Assembly: GCF_010692745.1 (NCBI RefSeq)
Contig: NZ_JAAHTB010000003.1
Location: forward strand, 151,137 to 215,136
DNA: 64,000 nt
DNA from: Methylobacterium sp. BTF04
GTDB taxonomy: Bacteria; Pseudomonadota; Alphaproteobacteria; Rhizobiales; Beijerinckiaceae
Direction: 5' to 3'
Below, in pieces: positions 1-12,970 of this stretch (the first letter of the stretch is position 1; each line of letters begins with the position of its first letter). A program made the position numbers and the translations under genes. The notes under the pieces were generated by a model. That model searched no databases. It worked only from the letters and a program-made list of their open reading frames with translations, and was not told the DNA's origin.

Positions 1-79
1 TCGGGTCTGCACCGTCGACTTCCAAAAAACTCCCGAGCGCCTGGAATGACGGGCGCGCTTGAAGGACGAGAGAACACAG

Positions 80-469
80 ATGGCCAAGGAAGCAACCCGC
101 GTTCGCCGGCGCGAACGCAAGAACATCGTGTCAGGCGTCGCGCATGTGAACGCGTCATTCAACAACACGATGATCACCATCACCGACGCGCAGGGCAACA
201 CCATTTCGTGGTCGTCGGCCGGTGCGATGGGCTTCAAGGGCTCGCGCAAGTCGACCCCTTACGCCGCCCAGGTCGCCGCCGAGGACGCGGCCCGCAAGGC
301 TGCCGAGCACGGCATGCGCACCCTCGAGGTCGAGGTCTCCGGCCCCGGTTCGGGACGTGAGTCGGCGCTTCGCGCGCTCCAGGCGGCCGGTTTCACCGTG
401 ACGTCGATCCGCGACGTGACCTCGATCCCGCATAACGGCTGCCGTCCGCGCAAGCGTCGGCGCGTCTGA
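80..469 (+). CDS. rpsK: 30S ribosomal protein S11
   Basis: Structural protein of the small ribosomal subunit platform, where it contacts 16S rRNA near the E site. The 129-residue product has the usual S11 length and ends in the conserved basic tail with the motif [11 protein letters not shown]. The start is the ATG at 80, preceded by a purine-rich GAAGGACGAGAG. An in-frame start at 59 would add residues absent from the family. In most alphaproteobacteria rpoA follows directly. Here a metallo-hydrolase gene begins 23 bases after the stop, so the alpha operon is interrupted. Identification is secure from sequence similarity I recognise. Confidence 0.98.
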   Translation: MAKEATRVRRRERKNIVSGVAHVNASFNNTMITITDAQGNTISWSSAGAMGFKGSRKSTPYAAQVAAEDAARKAAEHGMRTLEVEVSGPGSGRESALRALQAAGFTVTSIRDVTSIPHNGCRPRKRRRV

Positions 470-491
470 GCGAACGAAGTCGATCTATCGG

Positions 492-1388
492 GTGTCTGTG
501 ACGGAGACGCGTGTGTCGAATGCTGCGAAGCCGCTTCCGGGTGTGTTGCGGTGGACCTTGGGTGATCTGACGATCACGGTGATGAATGACGGCTACCTGC
601 AGGGGTCGCTCGATCTCGTCACCGGAATCGACAAGGACGAGGCCGGCTCGCTTCAGGCGGCCGGCTTTCGTGCGCACGATCCCCGCATCACGCTCAACGC
701 GTTTCTGATCACCGGGCCCGGCCGCAAGCCGGTCCTGATCGATACCGGCATGGGTGGCTTCGGCGGGGACACCGTCGGGCGTCTGCCCGCGGCACTCGCC
801 GCAGCCGGTGTTCGGGCCGAGGAGATCGGAACGGTGCTGCTCACGCACCTGCATCCCGACCACGCCGGCGGCCTGATCACGGCCGACGGCGCGGCCGCCT
901 TTCCCGAGGCGGAACTGGTGATGCACGCCGACGAGGCGGCGCATTGGCTCGGCGACGAAGCACTGACGCGGGCGCCGGATGCGGCCAAGCTCTATTTCGT
1001 CAACGCCGCCAAGGCGACAGCCCCCTATGCCGATCGCCTGCGCACGGTGACGGCCGGGGAGGTGGCGCCGGGGATCACCATCAGGCCGCTGCCCGGACAT
1101 ACGCCCGGCCACAGCGGCTACCGCATCGTCTCGGGCAACGCTTCGCTGCTGATGTGGGCCGATATCGTCCACTTGCCGGCGATCCAGTTCAAGCAGCCGG
1201 AGGCGGGGATGGTCTTCGACGTCGACGGCGATCAGGCCCGCGCGACACGGCGCACCGTTCTCGAGGAAGTCGCGTCCGAACGCAGCTTCATCGCCGGTGC
1301 GCATCTCGAGTTTCCGGCGCTGGGCTACGTGACCCGGGACGGCGCCGGCTACAGCTTCGTTCCCGAACTCTGGGTCGCAGCGGTTTAA
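492..1388 (+). CDS. MBL-fold metallo-hydrolase inserted in the alpha operon
   Basis: Predicted cytoplasmic zinc hydrolase of the metallo-beta-lactamase superfamily; the substrate cannot be told. The signature HLHPDH lies at residues 119-124 and GHTPGHS, which carries another zinc ligand, near residue 198. There is no signal peptide. The frame opens with GTG at 492. A second GTG at 498 is possible, and the first in-frame ATG is at residue 31, too late because the domain has begun. It lies between rpsK and rpoA in the same direction, 22 bases after rpsK and 118 before rpoA, so it is probably co-transcribed with the translation and transcription genes. The family is wide (lactonases, quorum-quenching enzymes, glyoxalase-like), so no specific function is assigned. 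Confidence 0.9.
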   Translation: MSVTETRVSNAAKPLPGVLRWTLGDLTITVMNDGYLQGSLDLVTGIDKDEAGSLQAAGFRAHDPRITLNAFLITGPGRKPVLIDTGMGGFGGDTVGRLPAALAAAGVRAEEIGTVLLTHLHPDHAGGLITADGAAAFPEAELVMHADEAAHWLGDEALTRAPDAAKLYFVNAAKATAPYADRLRTVTAGEVAPGITIRPLPGHTPGHSGYRIVSGNASLLMWADIVHLPAIQFKQPEAGMVFDVDGDQARATRRTVLEEVASERSFIAGAHLEFPALGYVTRDGAGYSFVPELWVAAV

Positions 1389-1506
1389 ACGTTCGCGGAC
1401 CCGCGAACGACATCATTTTGAGGCCGGCCGATGCTGAGGCGCAGCATCACCGACCTGAGCGTGGACCACCGCCGTGGACCGCGCCGATCTTGCGAGAGGT
1501 AGCATC

Positions 1507-2526
<1,020 letters not shown>

Positions 2527-2711
2527 GCCGAAACCGGCTTGGGCTGAACGTTTCGGCGCGCCTCGCCGCCGTTCGTCTGGCTGACATAGCGGGGGTTCGC
2601 GTGACGCGGACTCCCCAAGGAATCCCGCCGCGGGGTCATGCGGAATGAACAGCCCCTCGGGGCGCTTGGCCGTACCGTGGCACGGCGGCCATCAGATAAG
2701 GACCAGCCAAC

Positions 2712-3122
2712 ATGCGTCATGGATTTCGCGGTCGTCGCTTCAACCGCACCACCGAACACCGCAAGGCGATGTTCGCCAACATGTCCGCCGCGCTGATCAA
2801 GCACGAGCAGATCATCACCACGCTGCCGAAGGCCAAGGATCTGCGTCCGGTCATCGAGAAGCTGATCACCCTCGGCAAGATCGATTCGCTGCATGCGCGC
2901 CGTCTCGCCATGTCGCAGATCCGCGACCACGACATGGTTCGCAAGCTCTTCGCCGTCATCGGCCCGCGCTACGCTGCGCGTCCGGGCGGATACTGCCGCA
3001 TCATGAAGGCCGGCTTCCGCTACGGCGACAACGCCCCGCTCGCCGTGATCGAGTTCGTCGATCGCGACGTCGAGGCCCGCGGCAAGGATTCCGGTCCCTC
3101 GCAGATCGTCGAAGTGGCCTGA
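2712..3122 (+). CDS. rplQ: 50S ribosomal protein L17
   Basis: Large-subunit ribosomal protein near the peptide exit tunnel. The 136-residue product starts with the hallmark [20 protein letters not shown] and contains the [15 protein letters not shown] segment. AAGGA about ten bases upstream supports the ATG at 2712. It is last in the alpha operon and is followed 25 bases after its stop by a strong intrinsic terminator. The C-terminal tail after residue 118 is a modest extension of the sort seen in alphaproteobacterial L17. Confidence 0.98.
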   Translation: MRHGFRGRRFNRTTEHRKAMFANMSAALIKHEQIITTLPKAKDLRPVIEKLITLGKIDSLHARRLAMSQIRDHDMVRKLFAVIGPRYAARPGGYCRIMKAGFRYGDNAPLAVIEFVDRDVEARGKDSGPSQIVEVA

Positions 3123-3147
3123 GAGCTTTCTAAGCTCGCAACGATTG

Positions 3148-3180
3148 AAAAGGCGGCCTTTAGGGCCGCCTTTTTCTTTT
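3148..3180 (+). terminator. Intrinsic terminator of the alpha operon
   Basis: GGCGGCC at 3152-3158 pairs with GGCCGCC at 3164-3170 around a 5-base loop, extended by A-T pairs, and runs into a T-rich tract (3171-3180). It lies just after rplQ. Confidence 0.93.
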
Positions 3181-3235
3181 CTCGCCCTGCATCCGCACTA
3201 CCATCGACTGATCTTCACTCTGGATAGGTCGTTCG

Positions 3236-3541
3236 ATGCAAAGGTTTATCGCTGTCTTATTATTCTCGATAGTCGGCGTTGTCGGTACGGCCCAGGCCGC
3301 TAAGCTGACGATGGACGACAAGGTCGGCCGTTGGCCCCGCGCGACGACGGAGGAGAAGGTCGATTTCGCCACCCGCATGGGCAAGGCGTTCTCCGCGCTC
3401 TCTCCGGGCCTCGATCGCAACTACTTCATCAAGTGCCTCGAAGAGACGGCCAATATCGGCAATCCGGGCGACATCAAGCTCGAGGAGGCGGTGAAGATGT
3501 GCGTCGCCGTCAATGCAGGCCCATCCGAGGCCGGCGAGTAG
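3236..3541 (+). CDS. Small secreted protein of unknown function
   Basis: A 101-residue protein not assigned to a family. It has a clear signal peptide: basic start MQR, hydrophobic core about residues 4-18, and a probable cleavage after AQA near residue 21, so the mature protein of about 80 residues is likely periplasmic. Two cysteines, in IKCLEE and KMCVAV, could form a disulfide. The mature part is mostly helical with an Asp/Glu/Lys mix. It stands alone between the alpha-operon terminator and the convergent chemosensory operon, so neighbours do not suggest a role. The start is the first ATG with no better alternative. Confidence 0.75.
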   Translation: MQRFIAVLLFSIVGVVGTAQAAKLTMDDKVGRWPRATTEEKVDFATRMGKAFSALSPGLDRNYFIKCLEETANIGNPGDIKLEEAVKMCVAVNAGPSEAGE

Positions 3542-3573
3542 CCCGATCCCGGGCAGCGCCGGCCGCCCGGCGG

Positions 3574-7156
<3,583 letters not shown>

Positions 7157-7160
<4 letters not shown>

Positions 7161-8269
7161 GGCCGCGGTTCCGGCACGGCGATCCGCCCGAGATGGGCGG
7201 CGATGCGGTCGAGCGGCAGGATGGCGCCCGCCGCCGCCATGCGGATCGCCGCGGCTGGCATGCCGAACACCACGGCGGTGCTCTCGTCCTCGGCCACGGT
7301 GACGGCGCCGGCGTTGCGCATGTCGAGGAGACCGGTGGCGCCATCCTCGCCCATGCCGGTGAGAAGAACGCCGATGCCGCGCCGACCGGCATGACGGGCG
7401 AGCGAGCGGAACAGGGCGGTGGCCGCCGGCCGCTGCCCGGAAATCGGCGCGGCATCCGAGATGCGCAGGATTCCGCCGCCGGAGAGTTCGAGGTGCCGGT
7501 CACCCGGCGCCACGTAGACCCGGCCGGCTTCCGCCCGCTCGCCATCGCGGGCCAGCGCCACCGGCAGCGCGACGACCCCGTTCAGCCAGGCGGCGAACCC
7601 TTCCATGAAGGCCGGCCCCATGTGCTGGACCACCAGGATCGGGAGCGGAAAGGTGGTGGGAAGGCCACCGATGACCTTTGCCAGGGCCGGCGGGCCGCCG
7701 GTGGAGGCGGCCACCGCCAACACGCTCGGCGGCTCGGCCTTCGTCCAGGCGAAGGTCGGTGCGCTGGAGGCAGAGATGGTGGAGCCGGCGACGCGGCCGG
7801 CCCATTCCGCCCCGATCGGCCGCCGCCGGATCACCGGGACGGCGGCCATGATCCGCAGCTGCGTGCAGATTTCGGTCGCCACGGCGTCATAGCCCGCATG
7901 GGTGGTCGCCACCGGCTTCTCCACCACCGAGAGCGCACCGGCGCGCAGGGCGTTCATGGAGATCCGCAGGGACGAATCCTCGATGGCGTCGGCCACCACC
8001 ACGATCGGAGTCGGCCGCTCGGCCATGATGCGCCGGGTGGTCTCTAGGCCGTCGATACCGGGCAGGCGGATATCCATGGAGATCACGTCCGGCCGCGCCG
8101 TGGCGAGGGTGGCCAATGCCTCCTCGCCCGAGGCGACGGCAGCCACCACCGTCAGGCGCGGGTCGCGGCCGACGATGTGGATGAGGAGTTGGCGCACGAC
8201 GAGGGAATCCTCGACGAGCATCACCCGTACGCGGGTATCCTGACGGGCGTCTCGGTCGGTCTCGGTCAC
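7157..8269 (-). CDS. cheB: Chemoreceptor glutamate methylesterase CheB
   Basis: Receiver-regulated methylesterase/deamidase that removes methyl groups from receptor glutamates. It is 370 residues long. The receiver (about 14-125) has Asp66 and the EKP lysine about 118. A linker to about 182 leads to the catalytic domain with Ser189 in AASTGGP, His216 in VQHMGP and Asp309 in GMGEDGATG, the full catalytic triad. It overlaps cheA by 4 bases (8266-8269) and the following hybrid kinase by 4 bases. With CheR in the same operon it provides the adaptation cycle for the local receptor. Confidence 0.95.
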
Positions 8270-10560
8270 AACAATTGCCCGATGGTGTCGAGGAGCTGGC
8301 GCTGGTCGAACTTCTGCTTGGTCAGATAGGCGTCCGCCCCGAGATCGAGGCCGCGCGCCACGTCTTCGGCATCCCCGCGCGAGGTCATGAGGATGATCGG
8401 CAGCCGGGCGAAGGCGGCCTCGGCCCGCAGCGCCTTGAGCAGGCCGAAGCCGTCGAGGCGCGGCATCTCGACATCGGCGACCACGAGATCCACGGCCTCG
8501 ATGCCGGCGCGCAGACGATCGAGCGCATCCTGGCCGTCGACGCAGACGACGACGCGGTAGCCGGCGGCTTCCAAGATGCCCTTCTCCAACGTCCGCGTGG
8601 TGATGGAATCGTCAACGACGAGGATCGTCGTGCGCTGCGGCGAACGTGGCGCCCCTGCAATCGTTCCGCCCGCCCCCGTGGGCGTCGGTGCCGCGGGGCC
8701 GCTGCCGAGAGCATGGCCGCCGATCTCGGCGGCGCGGGCGATCAGGCCCTCCGGGTCGAGCACCAGGGCCGGACGCTCCCCGGGCAGGATCACGGTGCCG
8801 GAGACGAGGCCGGACACGCCACCGATCGGCGGCGCAGGCAGGACGCGGTAGGTGGACACGTCGCGCAATGTATCCACCGCCAGCACGATGCGCCGGCCGC
8901 CGGCCCGCAGCAGGATCGCGGTGAGGTATCCGGTGGCCTCCGGCCGGCTGCCGTCCGGCGTGCCGAGGAGCGTGCGCAGATCGAGGACCGGTACGCTGAC
9001 ACTCTGGCCATCGGCGGTCGCGATCCGGGCGACGGGGCGGCCCATGACGGTGTCGAGGCCGGAGCGGTCGAGGCGCAGCAGGCGCTCGGCCGCCGCACTC
9101 GGCAGCGCGTAGACGGCGCTGCCGACCTCGACGAGGAGGAGCGCGCGCCGGGCGGCCGATAGCGGCAGGTCCATGGCGAGAACCGTCCCCCACGGCGCGC
9201 GCGGGGCGAGGCGCACGGTGCCGCCGAGCCGCCGCACCGCATCGGCCACCACCGACAGGCCGATGCCGCGTCCGGACAGCGTGTCGACGGAGGCCGCGGT
9301 GGAGAAGCCGGGCTCGAAGACCAAAGCGAGGAGTGCCTCCGGCTCGAGCTCGATGCCGGCGGCCAGGAGGCCGCGGCGCCGCGCGGTCTCGGCGATGGCC
9401 GACAGATCGGGCCCGCGCCCGTCATCCTCCACGGCAACCTGGAGACGGCCGCCCCGGACCGCGATCTCCAGCGCGATGGTCAAGGCCAGGGGCTTGCCCT
9501 GGCGGCCCCGGATCTCGGGCGATTCGGCCCCGTGGCTGAGCGCATTGCGCAGGGCATGCAGCACCGCGTCCTTCAGGGCCTGCAGCATGCCGCGATCCAC
9601 CGGCAGGTCGAGCCCGCGCACGCTCACGTCGATCTCGCGGCCGGCCTCGCGGGCGAGCTCGCGCAAGGCGCGGGGAAAGCCGCCGAACACCGTCTCGGCG
9701 GGCACCAATGCGAGGCGCTCGGCCTCACCGGATACGCGGGCCGCGGCCCCGTCGACGATGGAGGCGACGCTCGCCCGCATCCGCGACAGGTCGGCGGCGT
9801 CTCGGGCGAGGCCGAGGAGCCCCGCCTCGACACCGCGCAGATCGGCATCGAAGGCGTCGGGACCGATTCGGTCGCCGCCTGGCCTTGCGGAGAGGCCGCG
9901 CAGGCGCTCGGCCGTGAGCGCGAGTGCGGCGGCGCGGCGGCCGAGGCGATCGAGGCCGTCCGCCACCGCGGCCTCGCCGCCGAGCGCGGTCGCCAATTCG
10001 TGGGTGGCCCGCGTCAGCGCCTCCACCGCCTCGGCGGGGATGCGCAGGAGCGCCTGGGCGGCGTCGACCACCGGCTCCGGGACGGGCGGTGCGGCCGGGG
10101 CCGGTTTGCCGGTATCCTGGCCGATGTCCGACCGGGGAGGGGAAACGGGTGTCGCCACGGCGGCCGGTTCGGGCTCGGATGGCGATGCCGGCACGAGGCA
10201 GCGGTCGAGGGCGGCGAGCACGTCGCCCGGCATATCCGGCCCGGCCCCGTCCTGCAGGCCGGCGACATAGGCCTCGATCCGGTCGAGGGCGAGATGGACG
10301 GCGCTCACCGCCTCGCGCCCGGGCGTGTCGGCCCGGGCGACGATCCGCTCGAACAGGGCTTCCAACCGGTGGGCCACCGCCTCGACCTGCGGCAGGTCGA
10401 CGGCGCGCGAGGCGCCCTTCAGGCTGTGTGCCCGGCGAAACACGTCGTTCCAGTCGGGTACGCGTCCGTCAGTAGCCCCGGACAGGGCTGCGCGGATCGC
10501 GTCGATATGCTCGCGATGCTCGACCTCGAAGGCCGCGAGAAGGAGTTGGCGGATGTCCAT
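8266..10560 (-). CDS. cheA: CheA-type kinase with C-terminal receiver
   Basis: Chemosensory histidine kinase of 764 residues. The Hpt domain (about 1-110) carries phosphorylatable His45 in RAHSLKGAS. A proline/alanine-rich linker follows, then a dimerisation region, an ATPase domain (HALRNALSHG about 330; DDGRGPD; SGRGIGLSVV), a CheW-like domain (about 450-590) and a C-terminal receiver starting near 640 (VDDSITTR; VADVEMPR acceptor Asp; YLTKQKFD). This Hpt-kinase-CheW-REC layout is that of WspE and other CheA/CheY hybrids. No separate CheY is visible nearby, so the fused receiver and the two downstream kinases are the visible phosphate sinks. It overlaps cheB by 4 bases and follows the receptor after a 118-base gap with a strong hairpin. 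Confidence 0.95.
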   Translation of the reverse strand: MDIRQLLLAAFEVEHREHIDAIRAALSGATDGRVPDWNDVFRRAHSLKGASRAVDLPQVEAVAHRLEALFERIVARADTPGREAVSAVHLALDRIEAYVAGLQDGAGPDMPGDVLAALDRCLVPASPSEPEPAAVATPVSPPRSDIGQDTGKPAPAAPPVPEPVVDAAQALLRIPAEAVEALTRATHELATALGGEAAVADGLDRLGRRAAALALTAERLRGLSARPGGDRIGPDAFDADLRGVEAGLLGLARDAADLSRMRASVASIVDGAAARVSGEAERLALVPAETVFGGFPRALRELAREAGREIDVSVRGLDLPVDRGMLQALKDAVLHALRNALSHGAESPEIRGRQGKPLALTIALEIAVRGGRLQVAVEDDGRGPDLSAIAETARRRGLLAAGIELEPEALLALVFEPGFSTAASVDTLSGRGIGLSVVADAVRRLGGTVRLAPRAPWGTVLAMDLPLSAARRALLLVEVGSAVYALPSAAAERLLRLDRSGLDTVMGRPVARIATADGQSVSVPVLDLRTLLGTPDGSRPEATGYLTAILLRAGGRRIVLAVDTLRDVSTYRVLPAPPIGGVSGLVSGTVILPGERPALVLDPEGLIARAAEIGGHALGSGPAAPTPTGAGGTIAGAPRSPQRTTILVVDDSITTRTLEKGILEAAGYRVVVCVDGQDALDRLRAGIEAVDLVVADVEMPRLDGFGLLKALRAEAAFARLPIILMTSRGDAEDVARGLDLGADAYLTKQKFDQRQLLDTIGQLL

Positions 10561-10578
10561 CCGGAGGGTGCGGTGCCT

Positions 10579-10624
10579 GTGACTTAAGACCGGTCCCGCA
10601 CATGCGGAAACGGTCTTAAGTCAC
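10579..10624. repeat. Perfect 14-bp inverted repeat between mcp and cheA
   Basis: GTGACTTAAGACCG at 10579-10592 is exactly complementary to 10611-10624. The 18-base interior contains a second short complement (CCGCA/TGCGG). It lies about 55 bases after the receptor stop and just upstream of the cheA start in the direction of transcription. There is no T-run on either side, so it is not a standard intrinsic terminator. An operator, an RNA processing site or a translational control hairpin are possible. Confidence 0.8.
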
Positions 10625-10678
10625 GCGTTAACCATGCTGTTGTCATGCGCGAAAAGCCCGTTCGAGTGGCAAAAAGCG

Positions 10679-12349
10679 TCAATGGCGATAGCGCTCGGCC
10701 AACGCCATCAGCGCCTGGGCGAGTTCGGTGAGGTTGGCCGAGGCCGCTTCGACCTCGCGGGTGCCGGCCGCCGTCTGCTGGCTCGCCTGCCGGATGTTCT
10801 GGAGCGCACCCATCACCTGCTCGATGCCGAGCTGCTGCTGGTTGGTGGAGGCGACGATCTGCTGGAAGGTCTGGACGCTCTCGTCGACCCGCGCGGTGAT
10901 TTCCTCGATGGTCCGCTGGGTGGTGTCCGACCGCGCCTTGCCGGCGGCGGCGCGCTTCACCGCCTCCTCGGTGAGCATCACCGAGGTGTTGATGCCGCGC
11001 TGGATCTCGCCGAGAATCGTGCGGACCTGCCCGGTCGCGGCCTTGGCCTGATCGGCCAGCAGCTTCATCTCCGATGCGACGACGGCAAAGCTCCGCCCGC
11101 TCTCGCCGGCCGCCGCGGCTTCGATGGCGGCGTTGAGCGCGAGCAGATGGGTGCGCTCCGAGATGTCGTTGACGGTGGTGATGATGTCGCCGATCGCCTG
11201 CGTCTTTTCCGAGAGCGCCACGATGTTGCCGGCCACCGCCTCGGCCTGCTCGCGGATCGATTCCATGGCGCGCGCCGTATCGGCCACGGCCCTGAGACCG
11301 GCCCGCGAGGTCTGCGCGGTGGATTGGGCGGTGGCGATCACCTCGCCGGCACGCTTGCCGATCTGGGCGCCCGAATGGGTGATCTCGTCCACCGTGGCCG
11401 CGGTCTCCTGCACGGCGGCGAACTGCTCCTCGACGCTGGCCGCCTGCTCCTGGGCGGAGGCGCGGATCTCGGCCGCCGCCGCATTGAGGTCGGCGGTGGC
11501 GGCGCGGTTGGTGCGGGCGAGGTCGGCCAGCCCCGACACCATGGCGTTGAGCGTGCGACCAAGGCGGCCGATCTCGTCGCCGCCCTTGGCGTCGAGGGTC
11601 CCGGAAAGGTCGCCGCTGCCGACACGCTCGGCAAACGCCATCACCTCTTCGAGCGGCTTGACCACCCCGCGGCGAATCAGGGCGGTGACGATGATGCTGA
11701 GCAGGACGCTCGCGGCGAGGGTGGCCACGATGGACCACAGGCTGCGGTCATAAATCTCGGTGGACCTGCGCTGACCGGCGGCGATGCCCTCGTCGAGGAC
11801 GTCGCGGGTGCGCTCGATGTCGCGCAGGAGCGCATCCTGCATCCGGTTGAGCGCCGCGTTGCGGGACTCGATCGCGTCGACGTCCTTGGCCGCGATGGAG
11901 GCGAATTGCGGCTCCGTGGCCGCGCGCAGCTGCCGGAAGCCGTTCGTCGCGGTGGAGGCGGTATCGGCCAGCTTCTTCCAGATCAGCGCACGTGCCGGGG
12001 ACGGTGCCGTGCTGGAATAGGCTTCCGTGGTCCGGACCACGTCGCCGAAGAGCGCATCCGCCTCCTGACCGATCCGGCGCCAGGTTTCGATGGTCTCGCT
12101 CTGCTCCGAATCCGGGCGGTTGCGCATCAGTGACGCGATCACCGCGTTGCGCCGCAGGAGACCCATGTCGCGGGTCTTGTTGCCGAGGTCGTCGAGCTGG
12201 CGCGCCACCGTCAGGTCGCGGGCGACGATGGTGTTCATGTTGTCGCGCACGGCGCCGATCTGGTCGAGCGCGTAGAGGCCGAGCGCCATGATCACCACGG
12301 TGATGGCGACGAAGCCGAGGAGGATGCGTTTTCCGATGGACATCGACAC
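10679..12349 (-). CDS. Methyl-accepting chemotaxis protein (4HB-HAMP-MA)
   Basis: Membrane receptor of 556 residues feeding the adjacent CheW/CheA. TM1 about 9-29, a helical periplasmic sensor (about 30-205) resembling a four-helix-bundle 4HB_MCP domain, TM2 about 206-225, HAMP about 226-280 containing KPLEEVMAF, then the signalling domain with the conserved tip around 393-427 (ERTHLLALNAAIEAA, GRSFAVVA). It ends without a CheR-tethering pentapeptide. The TPR domain on the adjacent CheR may replace such tethering, as in WspC (inference). The ligand is not predictable. An alternative start two codons downstream would change nothing. Confidence 0.95.
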   Translation of the reverse strand: MSMSIGKRILLGFVAITVVIMALGLYALDQIGAVRDNMNTIVARDLTVARQLDDLGNKTRDMGLLRRNAVIASLMRNRPDSEQSETIETWRRIGQEADALFGDVVRTTEAYSSTAPSPARALIWKKLADTASTATNGFRQLRAATEPQFASIAAKDVDAIESRNAALNRMQDALLRDIERTRDVLDEGIAAGQRRSTEIYDRSLWSIVATLAASVLLSIIVTALIRRGVVKPLEEVMAFAERVGSGDLSGTLDAKGGDEIGRLGRTLNAMVSGLADLARTNRAATADLNAAAAEIRASAQEQAASVEEQFAAVQETAATVDEITHSGAQIGKRAGEVIATAQSTAQTSRAGLRAVADTARAMESIREQAEAVAGNIVALSEKTQAIGDIITTVNDISERTHLLALNAAIEAAAAGESGRSFAVVASEMKLLADQAKAATGQVRTILGEIQRGINTSVMLTEEAVKRAAAGKARSDTTQRTIEEITARVDESVQTFQQIVASTNQQQLGIEQVMGALQNIRQASQQTAAGTREVEAASANLTELAQALMALAERYRH

Positions 12350-12394
12350 GGGCTGGCTCGGCGCTCCAACAAGAGGCTCAGGGATAAGGGGGGC

Positions 12395-12970
12395 TCAGGG
12401 ACAATAGCGCCGCAGAAGGCGCGGCACGTCGACGACAACGAAGCCGGCCTCGCCCGCGTCGGCGGGGACGGGGGCGATCTCGCCGGGGGCATAGCCCGAA
12501 ACCGCCTCTGCCCCCAAGCCGGCGAGGTCGAAGCCGGGATTGGGGCCCGACGAATCGGCGGCCTGGATCACACCCACCACACGATCGACGGCGAGCGCCA
12601 CCAGGATCGGCCCGCCGCGCAGGACGACGAAATGGCCGGTTTCCGGTGCCGCGCCCGACAGGCGGCCCAGAGCCGGGGCGAGCGCGAGCACGCTGACCAC
12701 CCGGCCCGACAGCGCGACGATGCCGAGGAGGGCCGGCGGCCCACCCGGCACGGCGGTGCAAGGCCGGCCCGGCAGCACCTGGGCCACGCTGGCGAGCGCC
12801 AAGCCGTAGCGATCGTCGCCGCAGGTGCAGATCAGGAACGGCTGCGTCTCGGCGATCCGCGCCGTGGTGTGGCCCCGGATGGCGAGCGCCGCCGCCCGTG
12901 CGTCGAGAAGGGCCTCGCGGCGGGCGGATTCCGCATCCGGCGACGACGTCATGCGCTCTTCCTTCGTCAT
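12395..12970 (-). CDS. cheW: CheW coupling protein (second copy)
   Basis: Scaffold protein linking receptor and CheA. The 191-residue product has a CheW domain from about residue 45 (FLICTCGDDRYGLALASVAQV, here shortened to its start) to the end. It includes the segments VLPGRPCTAVPGGPPALLG and SGRVVSVLAL, which match the usual IRG.../NLRG.../VIDL pattern. The N-terminal 40 residues are charged and low complexity. The start at 12970 overlaps the end of cheR by 4 bases (ATGA at 12967-12970). Another Met lies at residue 7. Two CheW proteins flanking CheR is the same arrangement as wspB/wspC/wspD. Confidence 0.92.
   Translation of the reverse strand: MTKEERMTSSPDAESARREALLDARAAALAIRGHTTARIAETQPFLICTCGDDRYGLALASVAQVLPGRPCTAVPGGPPALLGIVALSGRVVSVLALAPALGRLSGAAPETGHFVVLRGGPILVALAVDRVVGVIQAADSSGPNPGFDLAGLGAEAVSGYAPGEIAPVPADAGEAGFVVVDVPRLLRRYCP

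Noticed and set aside
1..79. End of rpsM or another coding region at the window start
   Set aside because: The first 79 bases are a short intergenic stretch before rpsK; no coding end is recognised.
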